Assembly (NCBI GenBank): GCA_002412935.1
Contig: DHWA01000038.1
Location: 1-64,000 of the forward strand
Length of the DNA: 64,000 nucleotides
DNA from: Patescibacteria group bacterium UBA5194
GTDB taxonomy: Bacteria > Patescibacteriota > Gracilibacteria > BD1-5 > UBA6164
Direction: 5' to 3'
The first letter of the stretch is position 1. Every line of letters begins with the position of its first letter. The position numbers and the translations under genes were made by a program. Positions 1 through 13,333 of this stretch are shown here, one piece after another. The notes beneath the pieces are model-generated. The model did no database searches and was not told the DNA's origin. It worked only from the letters and a program-made list of their open reading frames with translations.

Positions 1-78
1 TATACATATTATAAACAAACTATCACATTTTCAAAAACATTTTTGCATAGGTTTTTAAATATTTTTTATAAAATCCTC

Positions 79-114
79 AAAAAAAACTTTTTTTTGCAAA
101 AAAAAGTTTTTTTA
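79..114. terminator. A/T-rich hairpin before ftsH
   Basis: A near-perfect inverted repeat of an A-run, C and T-run meets its complement around a GC loop and ends in a T-tract. It looks like the intrinsic terminator of a gene left of the window. The rest of 1-155 shows no gene. Confidence 0.5.
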
Positions 115-155
115 ATAAAATAAGCTAACTTTAAATACTAATAAATAACAGAAAA

Positions 156-2021
<1,866 letters not shown>

Positions 2022-2035
2022 TATTAATTGAACTT

Positions 2036-2075
2036 ACCCCATAATTTCCTCAGATTTTCTGGGGATTTTTTTATT
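2036..2075 (+). terminator. Terminator after ftsH
   Basis: CCCCA pairs with TGGGG across a short A/T loop and is followed by a T-rich run, 15 bases after the ftsH stop. Confidence 0.5.
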
Positions 2076-2086
2076 GAAAATATATA

Positions 2087-2113
2087 TTGACATATCGAAA
2101 AATTATATATAAT
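2087..2113 (+). promoter_or_regulatory. Candidate sigma-70 promoter
   Basis: TTGACA at 2087-2092 and TATAAT at 2108-2113 with a short 15-base spacer. A second TTGACA lies at 2118. It precedes the 965-aa gene by about 35 bases. Confidence 0.4.
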
Positions 2114-2146
2114 TAATTTGACAATTATATATATAATTTTATTACT

Positions 2147-5044
2147 ATGAAACCAATAGATCAAATAGAAAGTGAACCTGGGATTGAATTAAAATGAACT
2201 TATGATTGAGTTTGAATAATCAAAATGTGAGAAAAGACTTTTTTAACAAATCTAGATGAAAACTGACAACCTTTTATGTTAAATTGAGAACCTTTAGTCA
2301 TAGATATTGAGGAATGAAAGAAAGTTGCATCTGTTATCAATACTTGAATAATTAATTTAGTTAATAATAAAGGTCCACATAATGAGGATTTAAAGATTGA
2401 TTCTGAATGCATTACAAGATTCAAAATAATAGTTGAAGATAATAAACCACTTATAGTTGCTAGTTCATATGGTGAAGAATTTTTAGTTTTACCTATTATT
2501 GTTAACAAACATCTTGTATTATCAAATAGTGATATTTCTCATGTAGTTGAATCACTTGAACAAATTGAAACAGATGTATACGTGAGCGAAAAAAATAATG
2601 ATTTTGCTGTATGATTAAATATAAACGATTGAAAGTATTATCTGTACTTAAAAAATGAAAATGGATACGAAAAAGTAGATTTAACTAGTATAAATAAAGA
2701 AAATATATTTTCAGAATTATTAGATGTACCTTCTAAAGATACCATTAGTATTATTTGAGGTAGAATAGTAGCTTTTGATGAAGAAAAAAAAGTATTTTAT
2801 GAAATAGAACTTCCTTTTGATTATAAAAATGCAGTATTTTGTTTTAATGAATATATAGTTTTTAGTCCAAATTGAGAAAAATTTGGTTTTACAGCATCAA
2901 GAGAAAATCCAAAAGAACCTAATATACTTGATTTAAATGGTACTAAACTATTATTGAGTGATAAAAATGAAACTTTAGATAAAAAAGGAAATAAATTTTA
3001 TACTATAATTTATTGAATGAAAAAATCACACAAAGATATGATATATCTTGATGATTTTTTTGAAATAGAATGAGTTAGATTTTATAGATTTTGAATAAAT
3101 GATAAAAAAACATTTACAGATTGAAAAGATGTTTATAAGCTTGAATGTGATACAGAATGAAAAGTTAAATTAGTAAATTTTGAATGAAAAGAATCTCCAT
3201 ATAAGATATCTGATAGTTATAATCCATATTGATTAAGAAATTATACAAAAATATTAAATAACAGTTGATGAAAAAGAGAATTAATTCCTGCAATTAAAAA
3301 AACTATAATTGAGGAAAATGACTGAAAAGAAGAAGCTAAAGAAATATATGAGAGATTAAAATTGGATGATGAACAAAAAAAATTAAATATAGTTTGAATT
3401 TCTGATGAGCATTGAGTTGTCTGTCTTGCAAGTGATGTAACAAATAGATCTAGATTTAGATTTTATAGAATAAATCCTGATAATACTTTGACTTATGTGT
3501 TTTCAGATAATTCAGAGATTCATTTTGATGAAGAAAAAAAAATAGTTAAAGTAATAGTTGGTTTTTGATATGATAAATATTTTGAAATAATTAGAAAACC
3601 AAATTCTTCAAGTATTTTGGACCCAATATTAATAGATTGAAAAGAGTATTATTTGGTAAAAACAAAAGATTGAAAAACTAGTTATGTAAAGCTTAATTCA
3701 GAGAAAAATTGATTTGAATTTTCTTTATGAGAATTTGAAGTTGATTCTAAAGATTTATTACCTGTACAATCTCAATCATTTGAATTTAATTCTAAAACAA
3801 TATATTTAAAAGAAAATTGAATAGTTGTTATATGAGAAGAAAAATATCAACTTTGTGATGTAAATTGAGAAAATACTGATAAACCTGAGAATTCTATTAC
3901 TTTAGTGGGAAATATAAAAGTGTTATTATTGAAAAATACTAATAATTCAAGTGGAAATAATTGGAATATTTATTGATATGTTGAATGAGATGATACAAGC
4001 AAAATAATAGATGATGATATTAGATTTAATGAAATTGATAGAATTAATTATTGTATATCTCATTGTCACTCTTGAATAAAAAAAATAAATATTTGATGAA
4101 AAGAATGTATTTGTTTATGTTATTATAAAGAACAAAATGCTATTTCAATAGTTGAAGATAAAGAGTGAAAAATAAATAGAAGATATTTATGCTGAAAAGT
4201 AAGTGAATGAAATGATAAGAATAATATAATAATAGAATGAGAAGAATATGACTATAATTGAAAACCAGTTTGTGTAATTGATTTGTTATGAAAAGAATAT
4301 GTAAAATGAGAAGACTGAAATGTATATTATAATAAATGACAATGAAAAGAGTTAAAAATGGTTACATTTCCTGATAATATTGAAGTATGAAATGTGATTT
4401 ATTGTGAACCAAAAAATTATTATAATCTAGTAGATTTAAAAACATCAAAATGAAAAGCTGTAAAATTAAAATGACAGGAAAATTTATATTATACTGATAA
4501 AGAAACACATAAACAAAAAATCACAATAAATTGAGTAAATTATGCAATTTATACATTTTTTAATGCAAGTGCGAATAGACTTGAACAATTCAAAAAAGTG
4601 TGAGAAGAATATCAACCATTTGGTTTATGATGAACAAAAAATGTATTATTGATTGATAATTATTTATATATTTGGTTACCTCATGAAAAAGAACCTAGAC
4701 AAATAAATATTTATAATTGAATAATACAAGCAACAACAAAATATAATGAAAAAGTTATCTTTAGTAATGACGACAATAATGCAAAATTTAGATATGGAAT
4801 AAATTGAGTGAGTTGAGATTATATGGTATATGCAGTAAAAAAAGTTTGAAATAATTATTTTGCAGTTTCTTGCAAAGAAAAGTGATTTAAAGTAAGCATC
4901 GATAATAATTGAGATATAAAATTAGATTGAATTATGTATGATGAAAAAAAGATGGAAGCACTTTATAAAATAATGACAAAGGATATCTGAGTACCCGAAA
5001 CTGTGTCATGAGTAACTGGTGAAGTTGAAGGGATCATGAAATAA
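2147..5044 (+). CDS. Unknown 965-aa glycine/lysine-rich protein
   Basis: I do not recognise this family. It has no signal peptide and no evident membrane helix. The chain is acidic, rich in Asn, Lys and Glu, and dominated by short beta-like stretches of the type 'xxGKxYxL' and 'NGExxxV'. These recur roughly every 25-40 residues and resemble a degenerate WG-repeat or propeller-like fold. Very many of the glycines are TGA. A Cys/His-rich patch, CISHCHSG followed by CICLC, lies at about residues 640-670. The start is the first ATG after tandem promoter-like boxes; it stops at TAA. The 151-aa gene downstream has its own candidate promoter. The reading frame is uninterrupted over 2.9 kb, so it is a real gene. 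Confidence 0.85.
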
Positions 5045-5108
5045 AGTTTTGATTGAATTTGCAATATAAGACAAGTAAAAGAATACTAATTTCTTTTAGC
5101 AAATAAAT

Positions 5109-5138
5109 TTGACTTTTGTACAAATAAACTTATATAAT
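5109..5138 (+). promoter_or_regulatory. Candidate promoter for the 151-aa gene
   Basis: TTGACT (5109-5114), 18-base spacer, TATAAT (5133-5138), 33 bases before the ATG. Confidence 0.5.
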
Positions 5139-5171
5139 TATATATATCTTATTTTTTAAATTTAACAAAAT

Positions 5172-5627
5172 ATGGAAAATTGATTAGACTTTGAAAGAGA
5201 ACAAAATAGATTAGAAAAATCTCAATATAATACTTGAGAAGTAGTAAATGCTTCAATTATATGATTTGTGGATAATGTAGGTTGATTATTAAATCAAAGA
5301 TGAATATTAAATGAACAAGTATTATCAACACATTGATTTTCTCAAATAGATGGAGAAAATATAATGCAAGATTTTTGAAGTTGAAAAAATATTAAAGATA
5401 CTAAATTAATTTTATGATTAGATGATGATGAATGGACACAATATTTGACAGAATATATAGGAATTAGTCAAAAAAATAATGAAGTTGTTACTGATCTTAT
5501 TTTTTCACAAAGAACGAAGTTAGAAATAATAGAAATTATAGGAACTTTAACTAGTCTTTTTGGAAATGACTTATCAAAAAGTTCAGAATGAGTAGATAAT
5601 TTTTTTAGATGAGTTACAGTACAATAA
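5172..5627 (+). CDS. Unknown 151-aa acidic soluble protein
   Basis: Not recognised. Mostly alpha-helical in composition, acidic, with no signal peptide or membrane segment. Eleven or so TGA glycines keep one open frame. A strong promoter-like pair stands upstream and a perfect terminator downstream, so it is probably a single-gene transcript. Nothing in the residues suggests an activity. It may serve with the large unknown protein upstream, but only proximity supports that. Confidence 0.75.
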
Positions 5628-5657
5628 TAATTTAAATTTTTTATAAATAATATTGTT

Positions 5658-5695
5658 AAAAAAACTACTAATTTTTAGAAATTAGTAGTTTTTTT
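5658..5695. terminator. Perfect hairpin terminator
   Basis: A 17-base arm containing ACTACTAATTT, loop TTAG, and the exact complement ending in seven T. It closes the 151-aa gene. Confidence 0.85.
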
Positions 5696-5758
5696 ATTTT
5701 AAACTAGATTTTTTAGATTTTTTAGTTAAATTACTTATATTAATTTTAATAATTTTTT

Positions 5759-6370
5759 ATGCAAGAAATTGTAAATTTTGTTGTAAATCTAGTGTGAAAT
5801 ATGGGATATATAGGTATATATTTAATGATGACTTTAGAATCTAGTTTTATTCCTTTTCCTTCTGAAATTGCAATGATTCCAGCTTGATATCTGTCTAGTT
5901 TATGACAAATGAATTTTGTAATTGCTTTTATTGCTTGAAGTTCTTGAGCTTTGACTGGTTCTGTAATAAATTATGTTTTGTGATTTTATCTTGGATGACC
6001 AATTATAAAGACTTTAGTTCACAAATATTGAAAATATATATTTTTAAAAGAAGATCATTATTTACAAGCAGAGAAGTATTTTAAAAATCATTGAAGTGTA
6101 ACTACTTTACTTGGTAGATTTATTCCTGCAGTTAGACAACTTATAAGTATACCTGCTGGTATTTTTAAGATGAATATTGCTAAATTTTTACTATATACTA
6201 CTATTTGAGCATCTATTTGGAATCTAGTTTTGATGACTATCTGATACATAGCTTGAGAAAACAAAGCTCTCATAGAAAAGTACTCTAAAGAAAGTTTAAT
6301 TTGAGTAATTTTGTTTGTAATTATTATATGAGTGTGATATTATCTCATCCATAAAAGAAAAAATAAATAA
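5759..6370 (+). CDS. DedA/SNARE-associated family membrane protein
   Basis: DedA-family proteins are inner-membrane lipid or ion transporters (undecaprenyl-phosphate or phospholipid flipping has been shown for relatives). The 203 residues show the family signature: an N-terminal re-entrant region with SSFIPFPSE, then the [16 protein letters not shown] motif near residue 130. Two C-terminal hydrophobic helices and a basic tail follow. Both arginines of the GRF-x3-R motif are present. The stop and the murD start are separated by one base, so the two genes are probably translated from one message, which fits a lipid-carrier role beside peptidoglycan synthesis. Confidence 0.9.
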
Positions 6371-6371
6371 T

Positions 6372-7796
6372 ATGAGTATGAATATACAAGAATTAAAAAA
6401 TAAAAAAATAGCAATTTTATGATTTTGAAAAGAAGGGAAGTCAACTCTTTCTTTTTTGCAATCAATTTGATGTGAGGATATAACTGTGCTTGATAGAACT
6501 GTAAAACATGAAGTATTTCCATTAGTCCCCCTTAATAAGGGGGAAAGCGATTGCAAAGAGCTAGGGGGATTTTGTACTGATAACTTAGATGCAATACAAG
6601 GAAGATTCCCTACTTCTAGGGAATGACAAACTAATATAAATTATATCACTTGAGAACACTATCTTGATAATTTAGAGATTTATGATTATATATTTAAAAG
6701 TCCTTGAATTAGCCCATATACAAATAATTTACAAAAATATAAAAATAAATTATGGTCTCAAACAAAATTATTTTTTGAACTTTATAAATGAAAAATAATA
6801 ACAGTAACTCAGACAAAGTGAAAATCAACAACTGCAACTTTGGTTTATGAATTACTAAAAAATGCAGGGTATAATCTTAAACTAGTATGAAATATTTGAA
6901 ATCCAGTGCTGGATGAAATAGATTTAAATTCTCCCTATGATTTCATCATCTATGAACTATCTAGTTATATGCTTGAAGATTTAGATAATCATCATAGTTT
7001 TATAAGTATTTTATGAAATATATTTTCAGATCACCTTGATTGGCATCAAGGCTTTGAAAACTATAAAAAAGCTAAATTAAATATACTAAAAAATGCTGAA
7101 AATTTACTTATTTGAGAGGATTTATCAAAAGAAATTATAGAATTATTACAAAATAAAAATTATAAAATCTTTTGATTAAATAATTCTTATTATTCTCATA
7201 TTTGAAATGATTTTTTTATAAATTGAAAATCTATAGATACTGAAATTAATCCAATTATTCCTTGAGAACATAATTTATCAAATATATGTGCAATACTTTG
7301 AGTTTGTGATATATTAAATATCAAATATGAAATCTTTCAAAAAACTATAAATAGTTTTTCTTGACTTCCTCATAGATTGCAAAATATCTGAACTTATAAA
7401 TGAATTACTTTTATTGATGATGCTATTTCTACAACTCCAGAAAGTACAATTGAATGAATAAGATCCTTTAATCAAAATATCTGAACTATTTTTCTTTGAT
7501 GAAGTGATAGATGATACAAATTTGAAAAACTAGTTAAAGAATTAGAAAATAAGAAAATTTTTAATATAGTTTTATTTCCTGATAGTTGAAATAGAATAAA
7601 ATTATTACTTGATGAAAGATTTAAAATACTTGAAACAAAAAGTATGCAAGAAGCAACAGAGTTTGCTTTTAAAAATACAAAAGAATGAGAAATATGTTTA
7701 CTTTCAACAGCTTCACCAAGTTATAGTCTATGGAAGAATTTTGAAGAGAAATGAGATGAATTTAAAAAAAAGATTAAAGAAAAAAATAAAAAATAA
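6372..7796 (+). CDS. murD: UDP-N-acetylmuramoylalanine-D-glutamate ligase with repeat insertion
   Basis: MurD adds D-Glu to UDP-MurNAc-L-Ala in cytoplasmic peptidoglycan synthesis. Visible: an N-terminal Rossmann start (IAILGFGKEGKSTLSFL), the ATP loop TQTKGKSTTATL near 143, the SDHLDWH central motif, and the C-terminal HRLQNIGTYKGITFIDDAISTTPEST segment. Length is 474 aa. Residues about 54-86, in the N-terminal domain after the VLDR strand, have no counterpart in the family. They are encoded by two palindromic repeats: one with CCCCCTT/AAGGGGG arms, and a GATTCCCTA-TAGGGAATGAC hairpin. They keep the frame, and the conserved motifs after them are intact, so the enzyme is probably functional. 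Confidence 0.93.
6533..6574. repeat. CCCCC-type palindromic repeat inside murD
   Basis: CCCCCTTAATAAGGGGG is followed by AAAGCGATTGCAAAGAG and CTAGGGGGAT. The base composition is unlike the surrounding gene. No other copy seen in the window. Confidence 0.7.
6604..6628. repeat. GTCATTCC-family palindrome inside murD
   Basis: GATTCCCTA, loop CTTC, TAGGGAATGAC. The reverse complement starts GTCATTCC like the copies at 38301 and 38722. Read in frame it ends Arg-Glu-Gly(TGA)-Gln. Confidence 0.75.
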
Positions 7797-7803
7797 ATTC
7801 TAT

Positions 7804-7835
7804 TGTCATTGCGAGTTTTTACGAAGCAATCCAGA
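7804..7835. repeat. GTCATTGCGAG palindrome
   Basis: GTCATTGCGAG and GAAGCAATCC imperfect hairpin in the gap after murD, related to the inverted copy at 28753. Bases 7797-7900 otherwise hold nothing recognisable. Confidence 0.65.
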
Positions 7836-7900
7836 AAAAATTTAAAGACTGAAAAATAAATAATAAGTTTTAAATTTACTTTTATCTTTAGTTTTTTTCT

Positions 7901-9406
7901 TTAATCTAGCTTTTCATCGCTAATAGGATTTTTATTAAACCAATAATATGTATATATTATTATAGATCAAAATATAATAAAAGATATTACATATCAAAGT
8001 ATGTTTAATATAATTCATCATAGTAATAATGATATAGATGCTATAAGATTCCGTATTACTCTAAAAGGAGCGGCAGAAGCATTGGCATCTATTTCCTTTA
8101 GTTTATTATATTCTGCAAAGGATTTATTATAGGATGTTAAAAATTGTCATTGAGATATAACCATACAAGCTGCAAATCATATACTGTTTATTAGTGCTAG
8201 AAATATGATTAGATACAAATTATTACTTTTTGCAAATACTCACATTAAAATAAGAGATACTCAGGATAAAATAAGTCATAAACTTGATATAGTTTTAAAT
8301 CAATATTTTTCAGCTTTTTTACCAAAAAAATCTTGTAGTCAAAATGCTGGAATTGCAACAATTGCAAGTAATATATATCATGATCATTCAGAAAAAGAAT
8401 CAAGAAATTTGATTAGAAATGTAATAGCAAATGTATCCCAAAATCAAAAGATAATAAGTAATAGTATAGATTGATACATTATTACTGATTTTTTGGCATA
8501 TTTTAAAACATTATAAGTTGAGATAAAATGTACTTTTGTCTCATTTATAAGTAAGTTTAGAGTTAATCAAGTTTGAATTGTTAATGGTTTTAAAAATAAA
8601 TATTTTGATGTGTTAATTATACTTTTTAGTTCTATCTTATTAACTGATTTTATCAAATTATTTCAAATATTTTTTATATTATTTTTATCAAGTAATACTT
8701 TAAATTTATAGATATCTTGTAAAGTCAGAGTTTTTGTATTATTATCAAAAAAACTTAAAGTAAAATATATTACTAGGATTATTACAAATATGGTTAGAAA
8801 TATTATAAAATTTGGTGATAAAGTCAAAATGAATCATGTAATAATTAATCATAAAAGAGATCAAATTCAAGTTGCTAGATTTTTATTTGCTATCATTGAT
8901 GTATATTGGCTAGGGTTTGCATTATTTAATATATAAGATACTAAAGTTACTTCTTGTAATTCTTTTGTTAATCCATAACAAAAAGATGCGATAAATAATA
9001 GTATAAAATTATATCATTTTCACATAAAAAATTCTAATGCATAACTGACAGCTCATAGGTTATCAGGTGGTAGTGTTTTTAAAAAATCACTGATTTGCAG
9101 AGTGAAATTTATAAATATAAGCATAGCAATAATTTCTGCAATATATGATATAATAAATAAAGTTTTTGGTTTAAAATATTTTTGAATAATTCAGATTGAT
9201 ATGTCTAGTAAGAAAGAAAATAGATTTCATATTCATAAAAAAAATCAAACCCAAATAATTGATTTTAATTGAAAAGTAAAAAAGAAAAAAACACTAAAAT
9301 GAAAAATCATCCATATAAGATTTGAAACAATTATGTTTATAAAAAAGTTTCTTTTTCTTATGGGATCAAGTTCTTTGTCTACAGATATTATTGCAAGTTC
9401 AGACAT
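7901..9406 (-). CDS. MFS-like multi-pass transporter, paralogue 1
   Basis: The 501 residues form about 12 hydrophobic helices split by a hydrophilic central loop (about 220-300), the layout of the major facilitator superfamily. A short cytosolic N-terminus precedes the first helix, which begins near Phe-22. No substrate-specific motif is clear. The C-terminal half holds the segment SAAPFRVIRNLIAS. The upstream gene on the same strand is a full-length paralogue with the same opening (MSELAIISVDKELDP), so this is a tandem duplication. The stop and the neighbour's stop region are well separated. A permease-type lipid or amino-acid exporter is an alternative reading. Confidence 0.75.
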
Positions 9407-9432
9407 AATAAATAAGTTATTTTAAAGTTATA

Positions 9433-10965
9433 TTATTGTAAATCAGCTTTTATAGCTTTTCTATTTTTTAATGTCCAGAAAGCAAGGTATGTAATAAAAC
9501 CTCAAAATATTATAAAAAATCAAACATATTGTAAACTAGCTAATATCAATCATCAAAAGAATAATCAAAGTACATTTGCTATGTTTTGAATTATCTTATA
9601 AGGAGCTGCGGAAGCATTTGCATCTATTTCTTTTAAATTATAAAAATTGGCAAAAACTTTATTATATGACTCTAAAAATAAAGATTGAGAAATGCTCATA
9701 CAAATAGCATATCAGACACTATTTATTACAGCCAATGACATTAATAATAAAATATTTTTACTATCTGCAAAAAATCACATAAACAATAAAGATAATCATG
9801 ATACTATAAGTCAGATATTTGTCATACCATATATTCAATATTTTGTTGCCATTTTACTAAAAAAACCTTGTAATCAAAAGGCAGGAATTGCAATAACTCA
9901 AAGTAATACATATCATCATCAATTCCATAAACTATCTAAAAATCCTATCAGAAAAGTTACAGCAAAAGTATCCCAAAATCAAAATGTTGCACCGACAGCT
10001 AAACTCCAATATATTATTATAGAGTTATTCTTACTTAAAAGTACTTTATATATATTTATAAATTCTTTTTTTGTTTGTTCAATGAGTAATTTGAAACTTA
10101 GTCCAGATTGTTTATTTACTGGCTTTAAAAATAGATATTTAGATGAAGATATCACATTTTTTAATTCTACTCTATTAACAGATGTTACAATTTTATTTTT
10201 TATGTTATTACCTATATTTTTTCATAATTCTGTTATATGATCCTTATTAGCAAAGACTTTAAATTTATAAATATCTTGTAATGTTATAGTTTTTTCAGAA
10301 TTATCAAAAAAAACTTTTGTGAAATAAATAATTAATATAATTATAAAAATAATTACAAATATAATTAATTTTGGATACAACATAAGTATAAATCAAGACA
10401 AAATTAATCAAAACAATGATCAAATTCAGCTTCATAAGTTCTTTTTTGCAAATATTGAATTATATTGGCTATGATTTGCATTATTTAATACATATGAAAT
10501 TAAGGTGATATCTTGTAATTCTTTTGTTAATCAATAACAAAATGATGCTACTAAAAGTAGAAATATATTTAATCATTCTCATAAGAAAAATTGTAAAGCA
10601 TCTGTAATAAATCACATATCAGAAGGAGGAAGTTTCGATACAAAACCTGATAATTGAAATATAAAATAAGCAAATATAAGTATTGCTGTAATTTCAGAAA
10701 TATATGAAAATATAAATAATGTTTTAGCTTTGAAATATTTTTGTATTATTCAAATAGATATATCTAATAAAAATGAAAATAGATTTCAGATTCATAAAAA
10801 TATTCAAACCAATGCAATAGATTTTAATTGAAACATAAAGAAAAACACGACACTAAAATGAAAAATCATCCATATAAAATTTGAAATCACTATTGTTAAA
10901 AATAGGTTTTTTTCTCTCATTGGTTCAAGTTCTTTTTCTACTGATATTATAGCTAATTCTGACAT
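9433..10965 (-). CDS. MFS-like multi-pass transporter, paralogue 2
   Basis: 510 residues, co-linear with the 501-aa downstream gene. It has the same N-terminal hexapeptide MSELAI, the same first helix with WMIFHFS, the same NNANHSQYNSIFAKK-type connector after helix 4, and the same central loop ending before helix 7. It stops 26 bases before the start of paralogue 1, so both are probably one transcript. Divergence is high enough for two different substrates, or for a heterodimer. Membrane location is certain from composition; the MFS assignment rests on helix count and layout. Confidence 0.75.
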
Positions 10966-11289
10966 GAAATAATTAGTAATTAATAATTAATTTTTAATAA
11001 TTAAAGATTTTGTCTTAATATTCAATTATATTGTATCATTTTTTTTATTTAAAATCAAAAAATATATAAGATAAAAGACAAAGAATAAAGATAAAAAAGT
11101 AAATTGACAAGGTGAATTAGAAAAATATAATTCAATAGTTAAGGAATAACGAAATAAATAATTTTTTCTGTCATACTGAGTGTAACGAAGTATACCTTGT
11201 AATCTAAATAAATACACTAAACATCGCTTAAGGGATTCTTCGCTAATCGCTCAAGAATGACAATTATTTTTTTAATAAAAAACAATTTT
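10966..11289. other. Gene-free gap with a MITE-like repeat
   Basis: A/T-rich filler on both sides of one 94-base interspersed repeat (listed separately). No open frame worth calling. Confidence 0.7.
11169..11262. repeat. 94-base MITE-like imperfect palindrome
   Basis: Starts TGTCATACTGAGTGTAACG and ends GGGATTCTTCGCTAATCGCT then CAAGAATGACA; the ends are inverted repeats. The same element, 91 bases, lies inside uvrB at 30540. Confidence 0.8.
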
Positions 11290-12681
11290 ATGAAATTTCA
11301 TTTTAGTGTTATAAACTTATGATGTACTAAAAATCTAGTTGATTTAGAATTTACTGTTTGACAAATTCTTTCAAAAAAAGGTACCGGTACCAAAAAAAAG
11401 GTACCGGTACCTTTTTTTGATATCAAATTTTTTGAAGATCCTTTATCTAAAAAAGTAGAGTATCTGATAATCAATACTTGCTGATTTTTATCTAGTTCTA
11501 GAGATGAAGCTGAAGAAACTATTAAGTATTATGATGATTTATGAAAAAAAATAATTTTGATGTGATGTTATATCCCAGTTAGAGATGATGATTTTTTAAA
11601 AGGTTTAAAAAATCTGTATAAAATAATTCCTGTAGAGAAAAGTGAATCTACAGTGGATGAAATATTTTGAGATACAAAAATAATAAAATCAAAAATTCAA
11701 GATTTCAAAGAATGAAAATTAGATAATTATTTAAAAAATTTAGAAAGGTTAAATTCAGATAAAAAAGCATTTGTATGGTCATGAAATATGCCTAGATTTC
11801 CTTTTAATTCACCTTATAGTTATGAATTTGTAAAAATAGCAGAATGATGCGATAATAGATGTAGTTTTTGTATAATTCCAAAAATTAGATGAAATCAGAC
11901 TTCAAGACCAATTGATGATATAATTGATGAAATAAAAAATCTAGTAAATTTATGAGTTAAAGAAATAGAAATAATTTCTCAAGACACAACTAGGTATTGA
12001 AGTGATTTATATTGAGATGTTAAACTTTTTGAATTATTGGAAGAAATTGAAAAAATAGATTTAGATTTTAGGTTTAGACTTTTTTATCTTTATCCAGATG
12101 TACTTACTTTAAAACATTTAGAAAAATTAAAAAATTTCAAAAAATTTATTCCTTATTTTGATTTACCAGTTCAACATATAAATCCAAAAATCCTAAAGAG
12201 AATGGGAAGATTTTATGATGATAAACACATTTTTGCATTATTTGATTTTATAAAATCTGAATTTAAAGATGCTTTTTTACATACAAATTTTATAGTTTGA
12301 TTTCCATGAGAGTGAAAAAAAGAATTTCAAGATTTACTAGATTTTGCTAAAAAATATGAATTTGATAGTGTTTCAATGTTTGGTTATCATGATGAGAAAT
12401 TGGCATGAAGTAGCAAACTTGATCAAAAAGTAGATGATAAAATAATAGCAAAAAGGGTAAAAAAAATGTCATTAATTTTAAATAAAATTTATGACAAAAA
12501 AGAACAAAATAGAATCTGAAAAGAATTTATAGGTTATGTATATGATTTTGATGATAAAAATGTACATATAAGATGGGAATACAAAGCTCCAGAGTTAGAT
12601 GAACTTGATATAGTATCTTTGGAAAATATAATTGAGTGAAAAGTCGAAATAGGGGAGAAAGTTAGGTATACATTGAAATAA
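11290..12681 (+). CDS. rimO: Ribosomal protein S12 methylthiotransferase RimO with palindrome insertion
   Basis: Radical-SAM enzyme that methylthiolates the S12 aspartate. The N-terminal domain carries NLGCTKN, NTCGF and MGCY cysteines for the auxiliary cluster. The SAM cluster motif is CDNRCSFC near 187, followed by IIPKIRG and ISQDTTRYG, which favour RimO over MiaB. A TRAM-like C-terminus ends the 463 residues. Residues about 28-43 (KKGTGTKKKVPVPFF) have no family counterpart; they come from two GGTACCGGTACC units in a poly-A setting, which keep the frame. The start is an ATG without Shine-Dalgarno. The downstream gap has a hairpin. Confidence 0.93.
11373..11418. repeat. Double GGTACCGGTACC palindrome inside rimO
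   Basis: Two 12-base units at 11380-11391 and 11400-11411 separated by eight A, with A-run and T-run flanks, making a large self-complementary block. The same arrangement occurs in tgt at 55476-55518. Confidence 0.9.
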
Positions 12682-12721
12682 AATAATTTTTCCTAATTTC
12701 TTCAATAAATTCAAAATCAAT

Positions 12722-12751
12722 TACCGATTTTAACTCTGTTAAAACTCGGTA
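12722..12751. repeat. Stem-loop after rimO
   Basis: TACCGATTTTAAC pairs with GTTAAAACTCGGTA with one bulge. No T-tract follows, so it may be an attenuating hairpin or repeat remnant between two convergent genes. Confidence 0.45.
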
Positions 12752-12820
12752 AAGGGAACATTTTCATTTATTTCATAAATATAAAAAATTATTTTATTTT
12801 AGTATATGAAACAATTTAAA

Positions 12821-13261
12821 TTACTTCCACATTTTCCAGTTTTTTTCTATTTTTCAAACAGATTCATTATAAACTCATAAATTCCAATCTAGATAATTAC
12901 TTCATGAACTTGTGATTATTCAGTAAAGATAATAATCTAGGTTATTTAGTTTAACTCATGTAAAAGTATAACTGGTATCATAAGTTCAAGTTAAGCACTT
13001 TCCTGTTAAACTGTTTTCAAAATATAGACTTCGAGTAGTAGTATTGAAACTTGATGATTTCAGATTATCAAATCATATATTTTCTAGACAAGTTATACTA
13101 TTTGTTAAAAGTATATTTGCATCAAGAAAATTATTTGAATTATTTATGAGTTTATTGTTTTCAGCTATAAGTTTATAAATTCAAAAAACAGATAAACTAA
13201 GGATAATAGATGAAACAACTACTTCAATTATAGAAAAACCTGATTTAGAATTATTTCTCAT
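12821..13261 (-). CDS. Type IV prepilin-like protein
   Basis: 146 residues with a class III prepilin leader: a short basic N-terminus, KSG before Phe, then SIIEVVVSSIILSLSVFGI with the conserved Glu at +5 of the mature chain. A helix of about 25 residues is followed by a small Cys-containing domain (C57 and C89 could form a disulfide). It should be cleaved by a prepilin peptidase and assembled in a pilus or pseudopilus. No assembly gene is adjacent; a second, larger pilin-like gene lies at 33930. The function of the globular part is unknown. Confidence 0.85.
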
Positions 13262-13333
13262 TAATTGTTAATTATTAATTATTAACTATTAATTATTTTA
13301 TATATTTTTTAATTTTCTCCAAAACTTTTAAAT

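Noticed and set aside
9692..10240. 182-aa plus-strand open frame
   Set aside because: It is a shadow of the minus-strand transporter paralogue 2, which has the coherent membrane protein.
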